64,000 bases of DNA from assembly GCF_963259705.1 (NCBI RefSeq), contig NC_081861.1, positions 71,095,623-71,159,622 on the forward strand. The letters run 5' to 3'. The DNA comes from Myotis daubentonii (taxonomy: Eukaryota > Chordata > Mammalia > Chiroptera > Vespertilionidae). Of this stretch, positions 22,511 to 34,614 are shown in pieces (the first letter of the stretch is position 1; every line of letters starts with the position of its first letter). The position numbers and the translations under genes are program-made. Below the pieces are notes generated by a model. That model made no database searches. It was not told the origin of the DNA and saw only the letters and a program-made list of their open reading frames with translations.

Positions 22511-23309
22511 TGTCTGCTGCTTGCATGGTTTCAGTGCCCCGGGCTAAGGCGTTGGGCCGGTTAGTGGGGAGCATGCTTCAGAACTTACAGGAACCTGAGC
22601 CTAGGGTGGCTGGAGACTCATTGACCATGGGATCAGAGCTGAAGTAGCAGGTCCCTGGCAGGGGTGTCTGTAGAGTCCCAGGTGTTATCTGAGGGCACCC
22701 TGAGTGGGGGTGAGGCCTGGCTCCCAGTTACAGCAGCTCTCCCCTTATAAACACTAGGCTTCTGGGGACAGTCGGCCTCCTGGAACTGCATTCACGGTAG
22801 CAGAGGCTGCCTAGTTAGGCGTGCCCATTTAGCCTGACCCTGAAGGCCCTGCAGGATCTATCTGTGCCTCACTCACATACACACACACACATCCCACATG
22901 ACTACACACTCCTCTTTTGGTCCCTCTCTGACTCACGCTCTTTCCCTCACTGATGCCTTCTTCCTGCCTCTGTAGTTGGGTCTGGGGTGTTATTGACCCA
23001 TTTGTGGATGGAGTTTCCTCCCTAGATGTCTGGTTATGAGGCTTGCTCTCTAGCACCTGGCCAGACAGGATAAAATTCACCTCGACAAGACACAACACAA
23101 GGGACCAAAGCATGAATGTACTCACAACAACAATAACCCTACTATAAGTGACCACCTGAGAAAAGAGAATTGGGAGCGAGAAAAAAGAGCATAAATGATA
23201 TTGAAAAGAGCAAAAAAGATAAGAGAGAAAAGAAGAAGGAAGAAAAGGAGACTATATATATATATATAGAAATCACCACAGAACCAATAAATAAAAAAAC
23301 AAACAAAAC

Positions 23310-23316
23310 AAACAAA

Positions 23317-23352
<36 letters not shown>
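23310..23352. repeat. (AAT)n microsatellite
   Basis: A run of AAT triplets, preceded by an (AT)n run at about 23252-23269. Both lie in the A-rich 5' part of the L1. Confidence 0.9.
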
Positions 23353-23354
<2 letters not shown>

Positions 23355-24174
23355 TAATAATAAAATTAAAGAAAAAAGAAGAAAAAAGGAAAAAATAAAA
23401 ATAAAATACAAACACCAAACCCCCAGCAAAGAGGGCGGGGGCAGAATCTGTAGATGCTGAGCTTATATATAGAAGATAAGGCTAAGAGTTGGATGAATAT
23501 GGGGAGGATCTCAGTTCAGTATAGAGGAAGTAGAAAGGGGATTGGTGGATAAGAGGAAAGAGATTGAGAAAAAAATAATAATAAATTTAAAAATTGTTTC
23601 ATTTCAAAAATGGTATAAAAATAGCAAATACAATTAAAATAAATGAGAGTGATGGAAAAATAATGTGAAAAGAAATAGAAAATAAAGCAACAAACAAAAA
23701 CAGGAAAACAAAGAAAAAAAGGAAAAAAGATATAACAAAGTAATAAAAAAGAAATAAAATAAAATAAAGATGAAAAAGTGAAGTGTTCCTTTTGTTGGCT
23801 TAAGATCCCAGTCTTCTGTACTGTAGTGTTTCTCAGGATCCGATTGCTGAAACTGAAAGTCTCTGGTGAAGTTGCCCATTTTTTTATTGGGTTATTTATT
23901 TTCCATTTTTTTTATTGCTTAAAGTATTAAAAGGGTATTACATATGTATCCATTTTATCCCCCCGCCCTAGACAGTCCCCTAGCCTCCCCTATCACCCAG
24001 TGTCTTATGTCCATTGGTTATGCTTATATGCATGCATACAAGTCCTTTAGTTGATCTCTTACCCCCCTACCTCCTGCCCCCCAACCCTCCCCGGCCTTCC
24101 CGCTGCAGTTTGACAATCTGTTTGAGGCAGCTCTGCCTCTGTATCTATTATTGTTCAAAAGTTTATAATGGTCT

Positions 24175-27100
24175 CTATTGTCCATGAATGAGTGAGATCA
24201 TGTGGTATTTTTCCTTTATTGACTGGCTTATTTCACTTAGCATAATGCTCTCCAGTTCCATCCATGCCATTGCAAATGGTAAGAGTTCCTTCCTTTTTAC
24301 AGCAGCATAGTATTCCATCGTGTAGATGTACCACAGTTTTCTAATCCAACATCTACTGATGGGCACTTAGGCTGTTTCCAGATCTTAGCTATGGTGAATT
24401 GTGCTGCTATGAACATAGGGGTGCATATATCCTTTCTGATTGGTGTTTCTGGTTTCTTGGGATATGTTCCTAGAAGTGGGATCACAGGGTCAAATGGGAG
24501 TTCCATTTTCAGTTTTTTAAGGAAACTCCATACTGTCTTCCATAGTGGCTGCACCAGTCTGCATTCCCACCAGCAGTGCACAAGTGTTCCTTTTTCTCCA
24601 CATCCTCTCCAGCACTTGTCGTTTGTTGATTTGTTGATGATAGCCAGTCTGACCGGTGTGAGATGGTACCTCATTGCTGTTTTGATTTGCATCTCTCGGA
24701 TGATTAGTGACTTTGAGCATGTTTTCATATGTCTCTTGGCTTTCTGAATGTCCTCTTTTGAAAGGTGTCTATTTAGGTCCTTTGCCCATTTTTTGATTGG
24801 ATTGTTTATCTTCCTTTTGTTAAGTTGTATGAGTTCCCTATAAATTTTGGAGATTAGGCCCGTAACAGATATGTCATTGGCAAATATGTTTTCCCACACA
24901 GTGGGTTTTCTCGTTGTTTTGTTGATGGTTTCTTTTGCTGTGCAGAAGCTTTTTATTTTGATGTAGTCCCATTTGTTCATTTTTTCTTTAGTTTCAAGTG
25001 CCCTAGGAGCTGTATCAGTGAAGAAATTGCTTCGGCATATGTCTGAGATTTTGTGGCCTTTGGATTCTTCTAGAATTTTTATGGTTTCCTGTGGTAAATT
25101 TAAGTCCTTTATCCATTTTGAGTTTATTTTTGTGTATGGTGTAAGTTGGTGGTCTAGTTTCATTTTCTTGCATATATCCGTCCAATTTTCCCAACACCAT
25201 TTATTGAAGAGACTATATTGGCTCCATTGTATGTTCTTGCCTCCTTTGTCAAATATTAATTGAGCATATTGGTTCGGGCCGATTTCTGGGCTCTCTATTC
25301 TATTCCATTGATCTATATGCCTATTCTTGTGCCAGTACCAGGCAGTTTTGAGAACAGTGGCTTTGTAATACAACTTGATATCTGGTATTGAGATCCCACC
25401 TACTTTGTTCTTTTTCAGGATTGCTGCAGCTATTCGGGGTCTTCTTTTATTCCAGATGAATTTTTGGAAAGTTCGTTCTAGATCTCTGAAGTATGCTGTT
25501 GGTATTTTAATGGGAAGTGCGTTGAATTTATAGATTGCTTTGGGTAGTATGGACATTTTAATGATGTTGATTCTACCAATCCATGAACACGGTATGTTCT
25601 TCCATCTGTTTATGTCTTCCTCTATGTCTTTTTTCAACGTCCTGTAGTTTTCTGAGTAGAGGTCTTTTACCTCTTTAGTTAAGTTTATTCCTAGGTAGCT
25701 TAATTTTTTTGGTGCAATGGTAAACGGGATTCTTTTTATAATCTCTCTTTCTGAAAGTTCACTATTGGTGTATAGAAATGCCTCAGATTTCTTGGGGTTA
25801 ATTTTGTATCCTGCTACATTGGTTTTTTTCTTTCAATTTGTTTATGTGATGTATCACGTTTATTGATTTGCAGATATTGTACCATCCTTGCATCCCTGGG
25901 ATAAATCCTACTTGGTCATGGTGTATGATCTTTCTGATGTACTGCTGGATCCGATTTGCTAAGATTTTGTTGAGGATTTTGGCATCTATGTTCATGAGGG
26001 ATATTGGCCTGTAATTCTCTTTCATTGTGTTGTCTTTACCTGGTTTTGGTATTAGGGTGATGCTGGCTTCATAGAATGAGCTTGGAAGTGTTCCTTCCTC
26101 TTGAATTTTTTGTAGTAGTCTGAGGAGGATAGGTTTTAGTTCTTCCTTGAATGTTTGGTAAAACTCCCCTGTGAAGCCGTCTGGTCCTGGGCTTTTGTTT
26201 GCTGGAAGCTTTTTGATGACTGCTTCAATTTCTTCCATAGTTATTGGCCTGTTGAGATTTTTAGATTCTTCCTGATTGAGTTTTGGAATGTTGTATTTTT
26301 CTAGGGATTTGTCCATTTCCTCCATGTTGTCTAGTTTGTTGGAGTAGAGCTGTCCATAGTATTTTTTAACAATCATTTGTATTTCTGTGGGGTCTGTTGT
26401 TATTTCGCCTCTATCGTTTCTGATTTTATTTATTTGGGTCCTCTCTCTCTGCTTCTTGGTGAGTCTGGCTAGAGGTTTGTCAATCTTGTTTATCCTTTCA
26501 AAGAACCAGCTCTTGGTTTCGTTGATTTTCTGTATTGTTTTTTTGGTCTCTATGTCATTTATTTCTGCTCTAATCTTTATTATCTCCTTCCTTCTGCTCA
26601 CTCTGGGGTTTTCTTGTTGCTCTCTTTCTAATTCTTTGAGTTGTAGAGTTAGATGATTTACTACCATTTTTTCTTGTTTTTTGAGATAGGCCTGTAGAGC
26701 TATAAACTTCCCTCTCAGGACTGCTTTCATTGTGTCCCATAGGTTTTGGATTGTTGTGTTTTCATTGTCATTAGTTTCCAGGATGTTTTGAATTTCTTCT
26801 TTGATTTCATTGGTAACCCAATCAATATTTAATAGCATGCTATTCAGCTTCCAGGTGTTTGAGTATTTTGGGTTGTTTTTATTGTAGTTTATTTCTAGTA
26901 TTATGCCATCGTGGTCTGCGAAGATGCTTTTTATGATTTCAATCTTCTTGAATTTGGGGATACTTTGCTTGTGACCCAATATGTGGTCTATTTTTGAAGA
27001 TGTACCATGAGCACCTGAGAAGAACGTATATTCCCTGGCTTTGGGGTGAAGTGTTCTGAAGATGTCTATTAAGTCCATCTGATCTAGTGAGTCATTTAGG

Positions 27101-27597
27101 ATTGCTGTATCTTTGCTGGTTGTTTGTCTATAGGACTTATCCAGTGCTGTCAATGGTGTATTAAAGTCCCCTACTATGATTGTATTGTTGTCGATCTCTC
27201 CTTTGATATTTTCCAGGAGTTTTTTTATGAATTTGGGTGCTCCTACATTGGGTGCATATATGTTTACCAGGGTTATATCTTCTTGTTGTATTGATCCCTT
27301 TAGTATTATGAAGTGGCCTTCCATATCTCTTGTTAAGGCCTTCACTTTGAGGTCTATTTTGTCCGATATAAGTATTGCTACCCCAGCTTTCTTTTCCTTT
27401 CCATTTGCCTGAAAGATATTTTTCCATCCTTTCACTTTCAGTCTGTGTGAGTCCCTTCTAATGAGGTGGGTTTCTTGTAGACAGCAGATGTATGGGTCAT
27501 GTTTTTTTATCCATTCAGCCACTCGATATCTTTTGATTGGAGCATTTAGTCCGTTTACGTTTAAAGTTATTATTGAAAGGTACTTGTTTGTAGCCAT
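24175..27597 (-). pseudogene. L1 ORF2, internally deleted (endonuclease intact, RT catalytic core missing)
   Basis: Starts with ATG at 27597 ([19 protein letters not shown]) and stays open for 599 codons. This covers the whole APE-type endonuclease, with the Asn of LNVNG, the Glu of CLQETH, the Asp of GDFNTP and the Asp-His pair of ADHDG all present, and the N-terminal RT ([17 protein letters not shown]). At about 25821 it is joined out of frame to sequence some 398 bases further on, by comparison with the copy at 53473-56013. The lost part includes the GCPLSPLLF and FADD motifs. The downstream frame is then open through the thumb and Cys-rich region (to 24297 in 446 codons counted from the first Met), with one more frameshift near 24347. 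It could make a truncated endonuclease-bearing protein but no active reverse transcriptase. Confidence 0.92.
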
Positions 27598-27646
27598 TTC
27601 TTTTTTTGTGTGGCTGTTTTCTTTCTGACCTTTTTATTTCTTCTTT

Positions 27647-28621
27647 TTATACCAGTCCCTTTAGCATTCCTTGCATTGCTGGCTTGGTGGTGACAAACTC
27701 CCTTAGCCTTTTTTTGTCTGTGAAGCTTCTTATTTCCCCTTCAATTTTGAATGATAGCCTTGCTGGATAGAGTATTCTTGGATTCAGTCCTTTGCTTTGC
27801 ATCACTTTGTAAATTTCAGTCCATTCTTTTCTGGCCTGATGTGTTTCTGTTGAGAAGTCATTTGACAATCTAATGGGAGATCCCTTGTATATAACTTTCC
27901 GTCTCTCTCTTGCAGCCTGTAAGATTCTCTCTTTGTCCTGAACATTTGCCATGGTGATTATGATGTGTCTTGGTGTGGGTCTTTTCGGGTTCAACTTGTT
28001 TGGGACTCTCTGGGCTTGTGTGACTTTTTTCTTCCCCACCTCAGGAAAGTTTTCTGATATTATTTCTTCGATTAGGTTTTCTAATCCTTGTTCATCCTTC
28101 TGTTGTTCTGGTACTCCTATTATTCGTATGTTGTTTCGTTTCATGTTGTCCCAAAGCTCCCTTAGGCTCTCCTCCTGTCTTTTAATTTTTTTCTCCAATT
28201 GCAGTACATTTTGGGTGTGTTTTGCTTCCTTGTCTTCTAATTCACTAATTCGGTCCTCCGCTTCTCCTAGTCTACTGTTGATACTTTCAATGGAGTTTTT
28301 CATTGCAGCTATATCACTCTTCATTTCTTCTTGGGTCTTACTTAGGTTGTTGATTTTTTCATCTGTTTCTTCTAGCTTCTTCCATATGTTATCGATTTTT
28401 TCATCTGTTTCTTCTAGCTTCTTCCATATGTTATCGATTTTTTCATCTGTTTCTTCTTGCTTCTTGCTGAGGTTGTCGATTTTTTCCTCCATCCGGTTTA
28501 TGCACTCTAGGATCCTTATTCTGAATTCTTTATCTGTCATGTTGCATGCCTCTGTATTACTTAGCTGCTTTTCTGGAGAGTCCTCCTTCTCTTTCCTTTG
28601 GGGGTTTCTTTGCCTACCCAT
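27647..28621 (-). CDS. L1 ORF1p, intact RNA-binding chaperone
   Basis: An uninterrupted frame ending TTKPAMQGMLKGLV. The frame extends six codons upstream (28639), but I favour the Met at 28621 because MGRQ resembles the usual L1 ORF1 start and the aligned older copies keep this ATG. Length is about 324 residues, close to the usual 330-370. Order: a charged N-terminus, a long coiled coil (about residues 40-150) with three 14-residue repeats EETDEKIDNIWKKL, the RRM (NNIRIIGVPE to HIIITMANVQDKERILQAAR), and the C-terminal domain (GSPIRLSNDFSTETHQARKEW). ORF1p forms trimers and coats L1 RNA in cytoplasmic particles. It precedes ORF2 with a 50-base gap. Whether it is expressed cannot be seen. Confidence 0.88.
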   Translation of the reverse strand: MGRQRNPQRKEKEDSPEKQLSNTEACNMTDKEFRIRILECINRMEEKIDNLSKKQEETDEKIDNIWKKLEETDEKIDNIWKKLEETDEKINNLSKTQEEMKSDIAAMKNSIESINSRLGEAEDRISELEDKEAKHTQNVLQLEKKIKRQEESLRELWDNMKRNNIRIIGVPEQQKDEQGLENLIEEIISENFPEVGKKKVTQAQRVPNKLNPKRPTPRHIIITMANVQDKERILQAARERRKVIYKGSPIRLSNDFSTETHQARKEWTEIYKVMQSKGLNPRILYPARLSFKIEGEIRSFTDKKRLREFVTTKPAMQGMLKGLV

Positions 28622-28639
28622 GTTTGATCTCACTGACAT

Positions 28640-30612
28640 ATCTAGACGTTGAGTCGTTCAGTGGTTCCTCCCTTGGTGGCAGTGACTCCTTGGTCTGTGG
28701 TTGCTCTTCAGGCGGTTGCGGTAGCAGCTGCTCTTCAGTTGGCAGCAGCTCCTCTGGTGGGTGCTGTTCACAGCTGTGGTGGCTCTTCTGGCTGGTGGGG
28801 CGAGGTTTCACGTACAGCTGCTGTTCCTCAGCAGAGGATGTGGTGCTCAGGAGGTTGCTGTTGCTTGGATCTGCTGCATTGATTTAAAGGCACAAAATAC
28901 AACACAACAAGGCACCACGTACCAGGCACTATACACAAATATATTCACGATATTAATAACCCCAATTAAAGGTGACCACCTGAATTAAGAGAATTAGGGG
29001 ATAAGGAAGAAGGAAGAGAAAAAGATAAAAGAGAAAAAGGAAAAGAAAAGTAGGGACAAAAAAAAGGGAGTGCAAAAATGAAATTGGGAAAAAGGAAGGG
29101 GGAAAATAAAAGCGAGAAAAGAAAAGAAAAAAAAAAGAGCGAAAAGAGAGAATGAAGTGGAAGAGGGGAAGAGACTTTTTATATGAGGAGAATACTCCTA
29201 TAGAACAGCCATTAATCCCAACAAATTCCAGCAACAGCTCCCTGGAGATGAATGCAAACTAGAAACAACCAATAATATAATGATGAAAATAGAATGGAGA
29301 GCACTAATCCCAAAATAAAATAAAGAGAAAATAAAATGGCACTTTAAAAAATGGTAAAATGGTAGCAGTAATAATACTGGTTAAAAATAAGAAGGTAGTA
29401 ATTAAAAGGGTAAAATCAGGTGATGGAAAAAGAAGAAAAGAAAAAAAAAAGAACAGGAAAAAAAAATTGGTTTCTTAGTTAAAAAGTGAAAAAAGAAAAA
29501 AAAAATTGCAGTAGTGAAGGTCCTTCGTTTCTTCTATTCTTCAGTGTGGCTCGCCTTAGACCTTCCAGGTATTCAGGCGAGTGTTGAGTTTCCCTGCGAT
29601 ATACTGTTCCTCTGTGTTGTAAACCACAGTCCTTATTTTAAAGCCTGATGCATTTATTTCCCAGACTGCCTTATTTTGTGTTTAGCAAAGAGTCAGTTTG
29701 TGGGTCAGCCTCTGGGTGGCAGTGTTCTGGGGTTGGCCTCTGAGGCTATAGGGCCTCTCTGTCCAGTGGAAGTTCACTGCCCAGAGCTGACTGCGTAATA
29801 GTTAGTTACCAGTGCTATGTTGTTGCTGGGATTGAAAATCCCTCTATAAGCCAGACCCTGTTAACTCCCAGGGACTGATCATGTTATCTTAATCCTTGAT
29901 CTCGTTCAGGGTGGAATCTGGGTGTGGCTGTGCTCCTTGCCTGGGGGCTGGGGGGAGGAGACTCACTCTCAGGAGCGGGTGGCTGCCCCAGTCCTGGGCT
30001 CAGGGGTGTCTCAGCACTCAATTCACTGCCACCTCTCCCGGCTCCCCCTCTCTCCCCAGTCTCTCCCCAGATTCCACTCCTCCGCACACTCTCCCTCTCT
30101 TCAGCACAGGTGAGTGTCTGTATCCGAAATGTCCCATGAACAGGATTCAGTGAAAACAAACAAACAAACAAACGCCGGCCGCAGAAACGGGGAAGGCTTG
30201 GTTTCTGTAAGCTTCTTCTCTTACCGGGACTGCATGGTCAGGTCAGCTCTTCAGGCTGCCCCCTTTAGGCTCAGTCCTCCGTGATCACAGAGCCCAGATC
30301 TCAATTCCCCTGGCGGCGCCAGGAATCCCGCGATTCTCCTTTCCCCCTGTCAGGGGCTGTGCCTGTCCCAAGGGACGCGGCTGTCTGCCACGCTGTCTCC
30401 CTCCGACTCTCTGGGCTCAGAGGTCTGGCAAACTTTCCTGACCAAATCCCTGTTTTTTTTTACCTTTCCAGGGGAGTTCTGCTCTTCCTGGCTGCAAACC
30501 CTCTCACCAGCTGAGCAATTTCGCCAATTCGGTGTGAGTGTTACTAGTTTCAGCTGCTCACTCCATTTGCTCCGGGACACGACCTGGGACGCGTCTGCCT
30601 ATATCGCCGCCA
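28640..30612 (-). promoter_or_regulatory. L1 5' UTR (putative internal promoter)
   Basis: About 2 kb upstream of ORF1 in the young L1. In mammals this region carries an internal RNA polymerase II promoter. Its outermost 600 bases are GC-rich with several CpGs (for example GCGGCGCCAGG and CGCGATTC near 30310-30340, and ATATCGCCGCC at the very end), while the middle is A-rich on the plus strand. Promoter function is inferred from position only. Confidence 0.6.
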
Positions 30613-31929
30613 ACATATAAAACATGTTGGTTCATTGAGTGTAATACTGTGAGTATGTATTGCAGGTTAAGCCTACACTCAGCACATTGTAAGACTGGTC
30701 AGCTAATATACTAATAAAGTATGTATAGTAAAGACGTGTTCCACAAATAGTACATGAAAAGGAAGTATGCCCTACAAATGATTGCTGGCATACCTTCTGA
30801 ATTGAAGTCTCCATATATCTCAATCAACAACAATTCTTTGCTCATTAGCATAGTTTCAGATAGATTTTTTGGTGAAAAATAGTAAACTGTAGCCTCTAAT
30901 AGTAGCCTCAATAGAAAACATAAATTTTACTTACGTTTACTCATTGGTGAAGTTAGTTATTTATGACAACATGTTCAGCTACAATATTTGAAGACACTCT
31001 TTTACCCTTTTGTGAAATAGGACATAAGAACCTATAAGAATCAATTGCTTATGTATGGTGCTCTAGTCTAAGTTGCTAAGTGTTTCTATGGCCAGTGATG
31101 AATGCTGGATTTTGTTTGCTTGTTTTCACGTATGTGGATGATAGAATATAGTTTCAGAAATTTTAGTGATTGCCTTAAAGTAACTTCATACAAAAAGTGG
31201 TAGTAGTGGTGAAGACTAAAAATAGTTTGTTGAAATTGGTCCTTTAATGCAACTAAAAGTAATTATTTGTTAAATGCCCATGTTTGTAATAGGCATGTTT
31301 ATAAGAATTTTATCTGAGATTTGTTAGAAGAATTATAACACTCTCCAAATCAAATATTTAGTGGCTACTTTTAACTACCAGAAAAAATCTGAATTGCTCA
31401 TGACCAAAAACTTAATCTATTACTTTGAAGGCAGTAACTCAATGTCAAAGGGTGTGTGAATACTGCATACAAAAATAACTTTTAGATATGATGCCTGATT
31501 TTAGTCAATGTGTGCAACTGATTATTTAAATCTCTGTCAGAATATTGAATTGAATGAATGAATGGGTTTCATTGTGGTACACAGCCAGATAGACTTCCTG
31601 CAAATGAAAGGTAAGAGGTATAGTTTACCATCAAATCTCTAACATAAATGATTGGAAGAATACAACATGTATGAGGATCTGGGCTCTGGAATATATAAGA
31701 AAATGTGGTCAGGGCAACTGACAGTTGTACTCAGATACCACACAGTGTTGCAAGGCTATCAGGTTTATACAATTCACTAGTGATAAAATGTTGTTATTTA
31801 ATTATGCTACTGATATTCTTGTAATAATCTGGTTATTACATAACAGGAAAGAAGTAAAGGGAAGACTAGATAATCTAGGCATGCCATTTATACAGCTTTG
31901 CTAATTTAATATTCTCCAAGTCTGCTACC
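30613..31929. other. Unassigned AT-rich interval
   Basis: No supported gene, transposon end or RNA. ORFs are short and show no recognisable domain. This may be unique host DNA. Confidence 0.5.
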
Positions 31930-32480
31930 CGCTGATTGCTGGAAGAAGGGGCTGGAAAATAGTCACATGCGCAGTAAGGGCTGAGTGATGTGGGAAAATG
32001 CTTACCTGTCAATCACACCTGGAAGTGAATCAGTGTCCAGAATAGGCATGATCACTGCAAGGGAGTGAAACCTGAATATTTAAACTCCTAGACAAAGGAG
32101 CATGCTCTCTTGGCTCTTGGAACTCTTGGGACTCCTGTTGTAGGGGGCACAGTCCTCTGCATTCATTCACAAGGCCTATGGTCATGTGGGCTCCACACAA
32201 CAGACTTAGGGATTTTAATTAGCCTGAATGCTAAACTGGACCTGGCTGCAACGTGGAACGGAAGTTCTGGACACTGCCTCACCTTTTTGGCTCTGCTGGA
32301 CCCCCAGCTGCACCTCTTTCAGAATTAGATTAAGGGGCATGGAACTTTGCAACCCTAGGAACCCATAACTTCATGCAAATAAAGCCTTTTACCACATCTC
32401 ATTCTCCCATAAGGGCTTCTGAAAATGCTTATTTCAGTGGTACCCCAAAAACCCTGCTCCCACAAGTGACAGAGATGTCC
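31930..32480 (+). repeat. Possible solo LTR of an old retrovirus-like element
   Basis: The order of signals is LTR-like. GC-richer sequence with CATGCGCAGTAAGG is followed by a TATA-like AATATTTAAACTCC near 32075, and then by the polyadenylation signal AATAAAG near 32380 and a C/T-rich stretch. A region resembling a degraded primer-binding site (TGGTACCCC) follows at about 32440. I could not define a TG...CA boundary or target-site duplication, and no coding part is adjacent. Could also be unrelated unique DNA. Confidence 0.35.
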
Positions 32481-32544
32481 AATTTTCTGGTAACACTAAC
32501 ATAATAATATAGACTTAAAAACTATTCCAACAACTCATAAATAC

Positions 32545-32650
32545 AGAGAACAATGGTCTTCACTATCCTGTTGCCAGTGTCCATGGGCTATGTATATAAG
32601 TTCTGTGGTTTATCTATTCTCATCCCCGCCACCCCACATCAAGGAGTGCT
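32545..32650 (-). mobile_element. Small L1 3' UTR fragment
   Basis: About 100 bases closely matching 34435-34530 of the neighbouring L1: CTTCACTA(T/C)CCTGTTGCC, GTCCATGGGCT(A/G)TGTATATAAG, TTTATCTATTCTCATCCCCG. It lacks a poly-A end and any ORF2 part. Confidence 0.7.
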
Positions 32651-33245
32651 CTTGGGAGGGAGGGCACACTGGGGCTTCAGTCCTAAGGATTTTAAGGGTA
32701 GAGATTTTATGGGAGATCTCAGGGGAAGTTCTCAATAGAATATTCATCAGCTTTTCAGATGTGTCCTTTCAGGGTCGAAGTCTCCACTGATTAATTGGCC
32801 TGCACCAGGGAAGGGGGTCATTATTCAATGCAGCTGTACTTAAGGTCAGTTGTGGTTTGACATTGTTTGTCTGGTTTTGTTGGTTTTCTGGGCCTGGAGC
32901 TGAAATATAACTGAGACCTAGATGTTATCTCTAGAAAAGAAATGTCATGGGGTCCAAACTACGTGGCAGGCAATATGCTACAGGAGGAAAGGTCACCCTG
33001 GGGACAAGATTCCACCCTATAATTGTCCTTGGCTAGACACCCAGGACTTTTTGCCTTGGTGATCTTCTGTACCTGGCCCATCATCCTTACTCTGCTCACA
33101 TCCATCTTTATACCACAGTTACTTTAGATTTCTGAGTTTGTAAGACCCACTATGCAAACCTTGCCTGAACTTGTCAGGTTTAGTATGTTGCCCCTGTTTT
33201 TCTGTTTTATTTTTCTTTGTCCACGGTGGTTTGGCCTTAGCAAAC
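32651..33245 (-). repeat. Possible decayed LTR on the minus strand
   Basis: Read on the minus strand, the sequence has a CCCATAAAATC TATA-like element (about 32705-32715) followed some 40 bases later by a C/T-rich stretch, CCCTCCCTCCCAAGAGCAC, which is a common arrangement at retroviral LTR start sites. The remainder has no recognisable coding content. The 3' part would be cut off by the L1 fragment at 32545-32650. This is pattern resemblance only. Confidence 0.3.
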
Positions 33246-34329
33246 ACAGGGACTTAGATGAGACCAGGCTCTCTCCCTCTATTTGTCCAATGATTCTGTG
33301 TGTGGATTCCTCCAGGTTTACCTGAAGTTTTGTTTTTTTCCACATAGTCAAAAATATTTCTGCCCTTATTCATGTAAACTCACATTGTATAGCTTTAACT
33401 ACTTAAGGAAAGACTATTTAACTCTCTTGTTCCTGAGTCTAAAATTCCTAGATCAACATTTCATTTTGTTAGATTGATTCAACTTTATCCTTAATAAAAT
33501 CTACATGTGTAAAAACAATATAATGTTTATAATAACCATGGAAACTTCTAGGATAAAGATGTAAATAAAGAAAAGATCACTACTTAAAAAAGGTGCTATA
33601 TCCCTGGGCATATAGTTCTAAATATACCCATTATAGTGGTGTTTTTTGAAAAAAATATCATAAGATATTCTTAACTAACATTAAAACTACAATGTTTTTC
33701 AACCTAAAATGGTTGACTGATACTTGGATTTTTTTTGTTTTATAAATCATCTATTTAAGAATTTTAGATATCTCCCAGGAATTAATATTAAACTCACTGG
33801 ATTGTCATTTCTAAAATTCATTTGTATCTTTTTGTAAAAATTAGGACAACACTACAATTTACTCTTTGTATAACTCTCTAATTTTTAGGATTTCTCAAGG
33901 ATTAATGCCAAAGATCTGCGAAGTCATTTTCACATATAGATTTTTTTAAAAGGACATTTTGGGGTTGATTTCCCTTTGTAATTTGTTAAAAATTAAAACA
34001 TTATGCCTATTTCTTCTCTCTTTTTGATGCAGTGGAATATATACAAATTATTAGTTAAACATTTACTAGGTGCCAGAGGTTGTTCTGAGTCTACATGTAA
34101 GTTATTTCATTTAATACCTCCCATAAATGATCTGACAAACATGCCTACTAATTCAAATGTCACAAATGAAAACTATGAGGCAGAGAAGCTAAACTACTGA
34201 TCAAGATGTCATAACTAATAAATGCTGGAATCAAGATTTTATTCAGAAGTTTACATTTTAAGTACTATGTATGCTACCTCTTAAGAACCTTCATTTTCCT
34301 TTTAACACTTTTTCATAGATATAGTTTAA
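33246..34329. other. Unassigned AT-rich interval
   Basis: No gene or transposon boundary supported. AT-rich with short ORFs only. Confidence 0.5.
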
Positions 34330-34614
34330 ACTTTTTTAAAAATTTTAAATGTATTTTTTATTGTTGATAGTATTACACATATCTCCCATTTCCCCCCTCC
34401 CCATTCTCCCTTCCTCCCAGCACCTACCCAACCACCAGGTCTTCACTACCCTGTTGCCTGTGTCCATGGGCTGTGTATATAAGTTCTTTGGTTTATCTAT
34501 TCTCATCCCCGCAACCCCACATCAAGGCATGTCAGTCTGTTCCACGCCTCCCTGCTTGGGTCTATTTTGTTGGTCAATTCATTTTGTTCATTAGATTCCA
34601 TAAATAAGTGAGAT

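Larger units (their letters stand above)
16064..23880 (-). mobile_element. Decayed near-full-length L1 with expanded 5' region
   Basis: Minus-strand L1 with its 3' end at about 16064 (TTTTATTGCTTAAAGTATTACAA, then the C-rich 3' UTR), ORF2 remnant to 20376, ORF1 remnant 20426-21320 and a long 5' region to 23880. That region contains a roughly 1.2-kb tandem array and later low-complexity A-rich, (AT)n and (AAT)n sequence near 23250-23360. A Ves SINE interrupts ORF2 at 18834-19055. The right edge abuts the 3' end of the younger L1, and no further 5' sequence of this copy is found beyond that L1. Confidence 0.85.
23885..30612 (-). mobile_element. Young near-full-length L1
   Basis: The best-preserved L1 in the window. 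It lies on the minus strand, with the 3' end at about 23885-23912 (T-rich, then ATTGCTTAAAGTATT) and the 5' end at about 30612. It has an intact ORF1, a 50-base spacer, and an ORF2 broken by one large deletion and one frameshift. The 3' UTR has the usual G-rich tract (24060-24110, seen as C-rich). The 5' UTR of about 2 kb spans a short tandem-repeat part (28650-28870), an A-rich part (28980-29510) and a GC-rich part (29520-30612). No clear target-site duplication was found at its ends. Confidence 0.9.

Noticed and set aside
23122..23460. Phe/Ile-rich and Lys/Asn-rich ORFs of about 95 codons
   Set aside because: Low-complexity (AAT)n and A-rich sequence of an L1 5' region read in several frames.
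29884..30171. GC-rich ORFs and CpGs suggesting a host gene first exon
   Set aside because: The segment is collinear with the 5' UTR of the L1 at 2-10.8 kb and lies between ORF1 and the L1 5' end, so it is L1 sequence.
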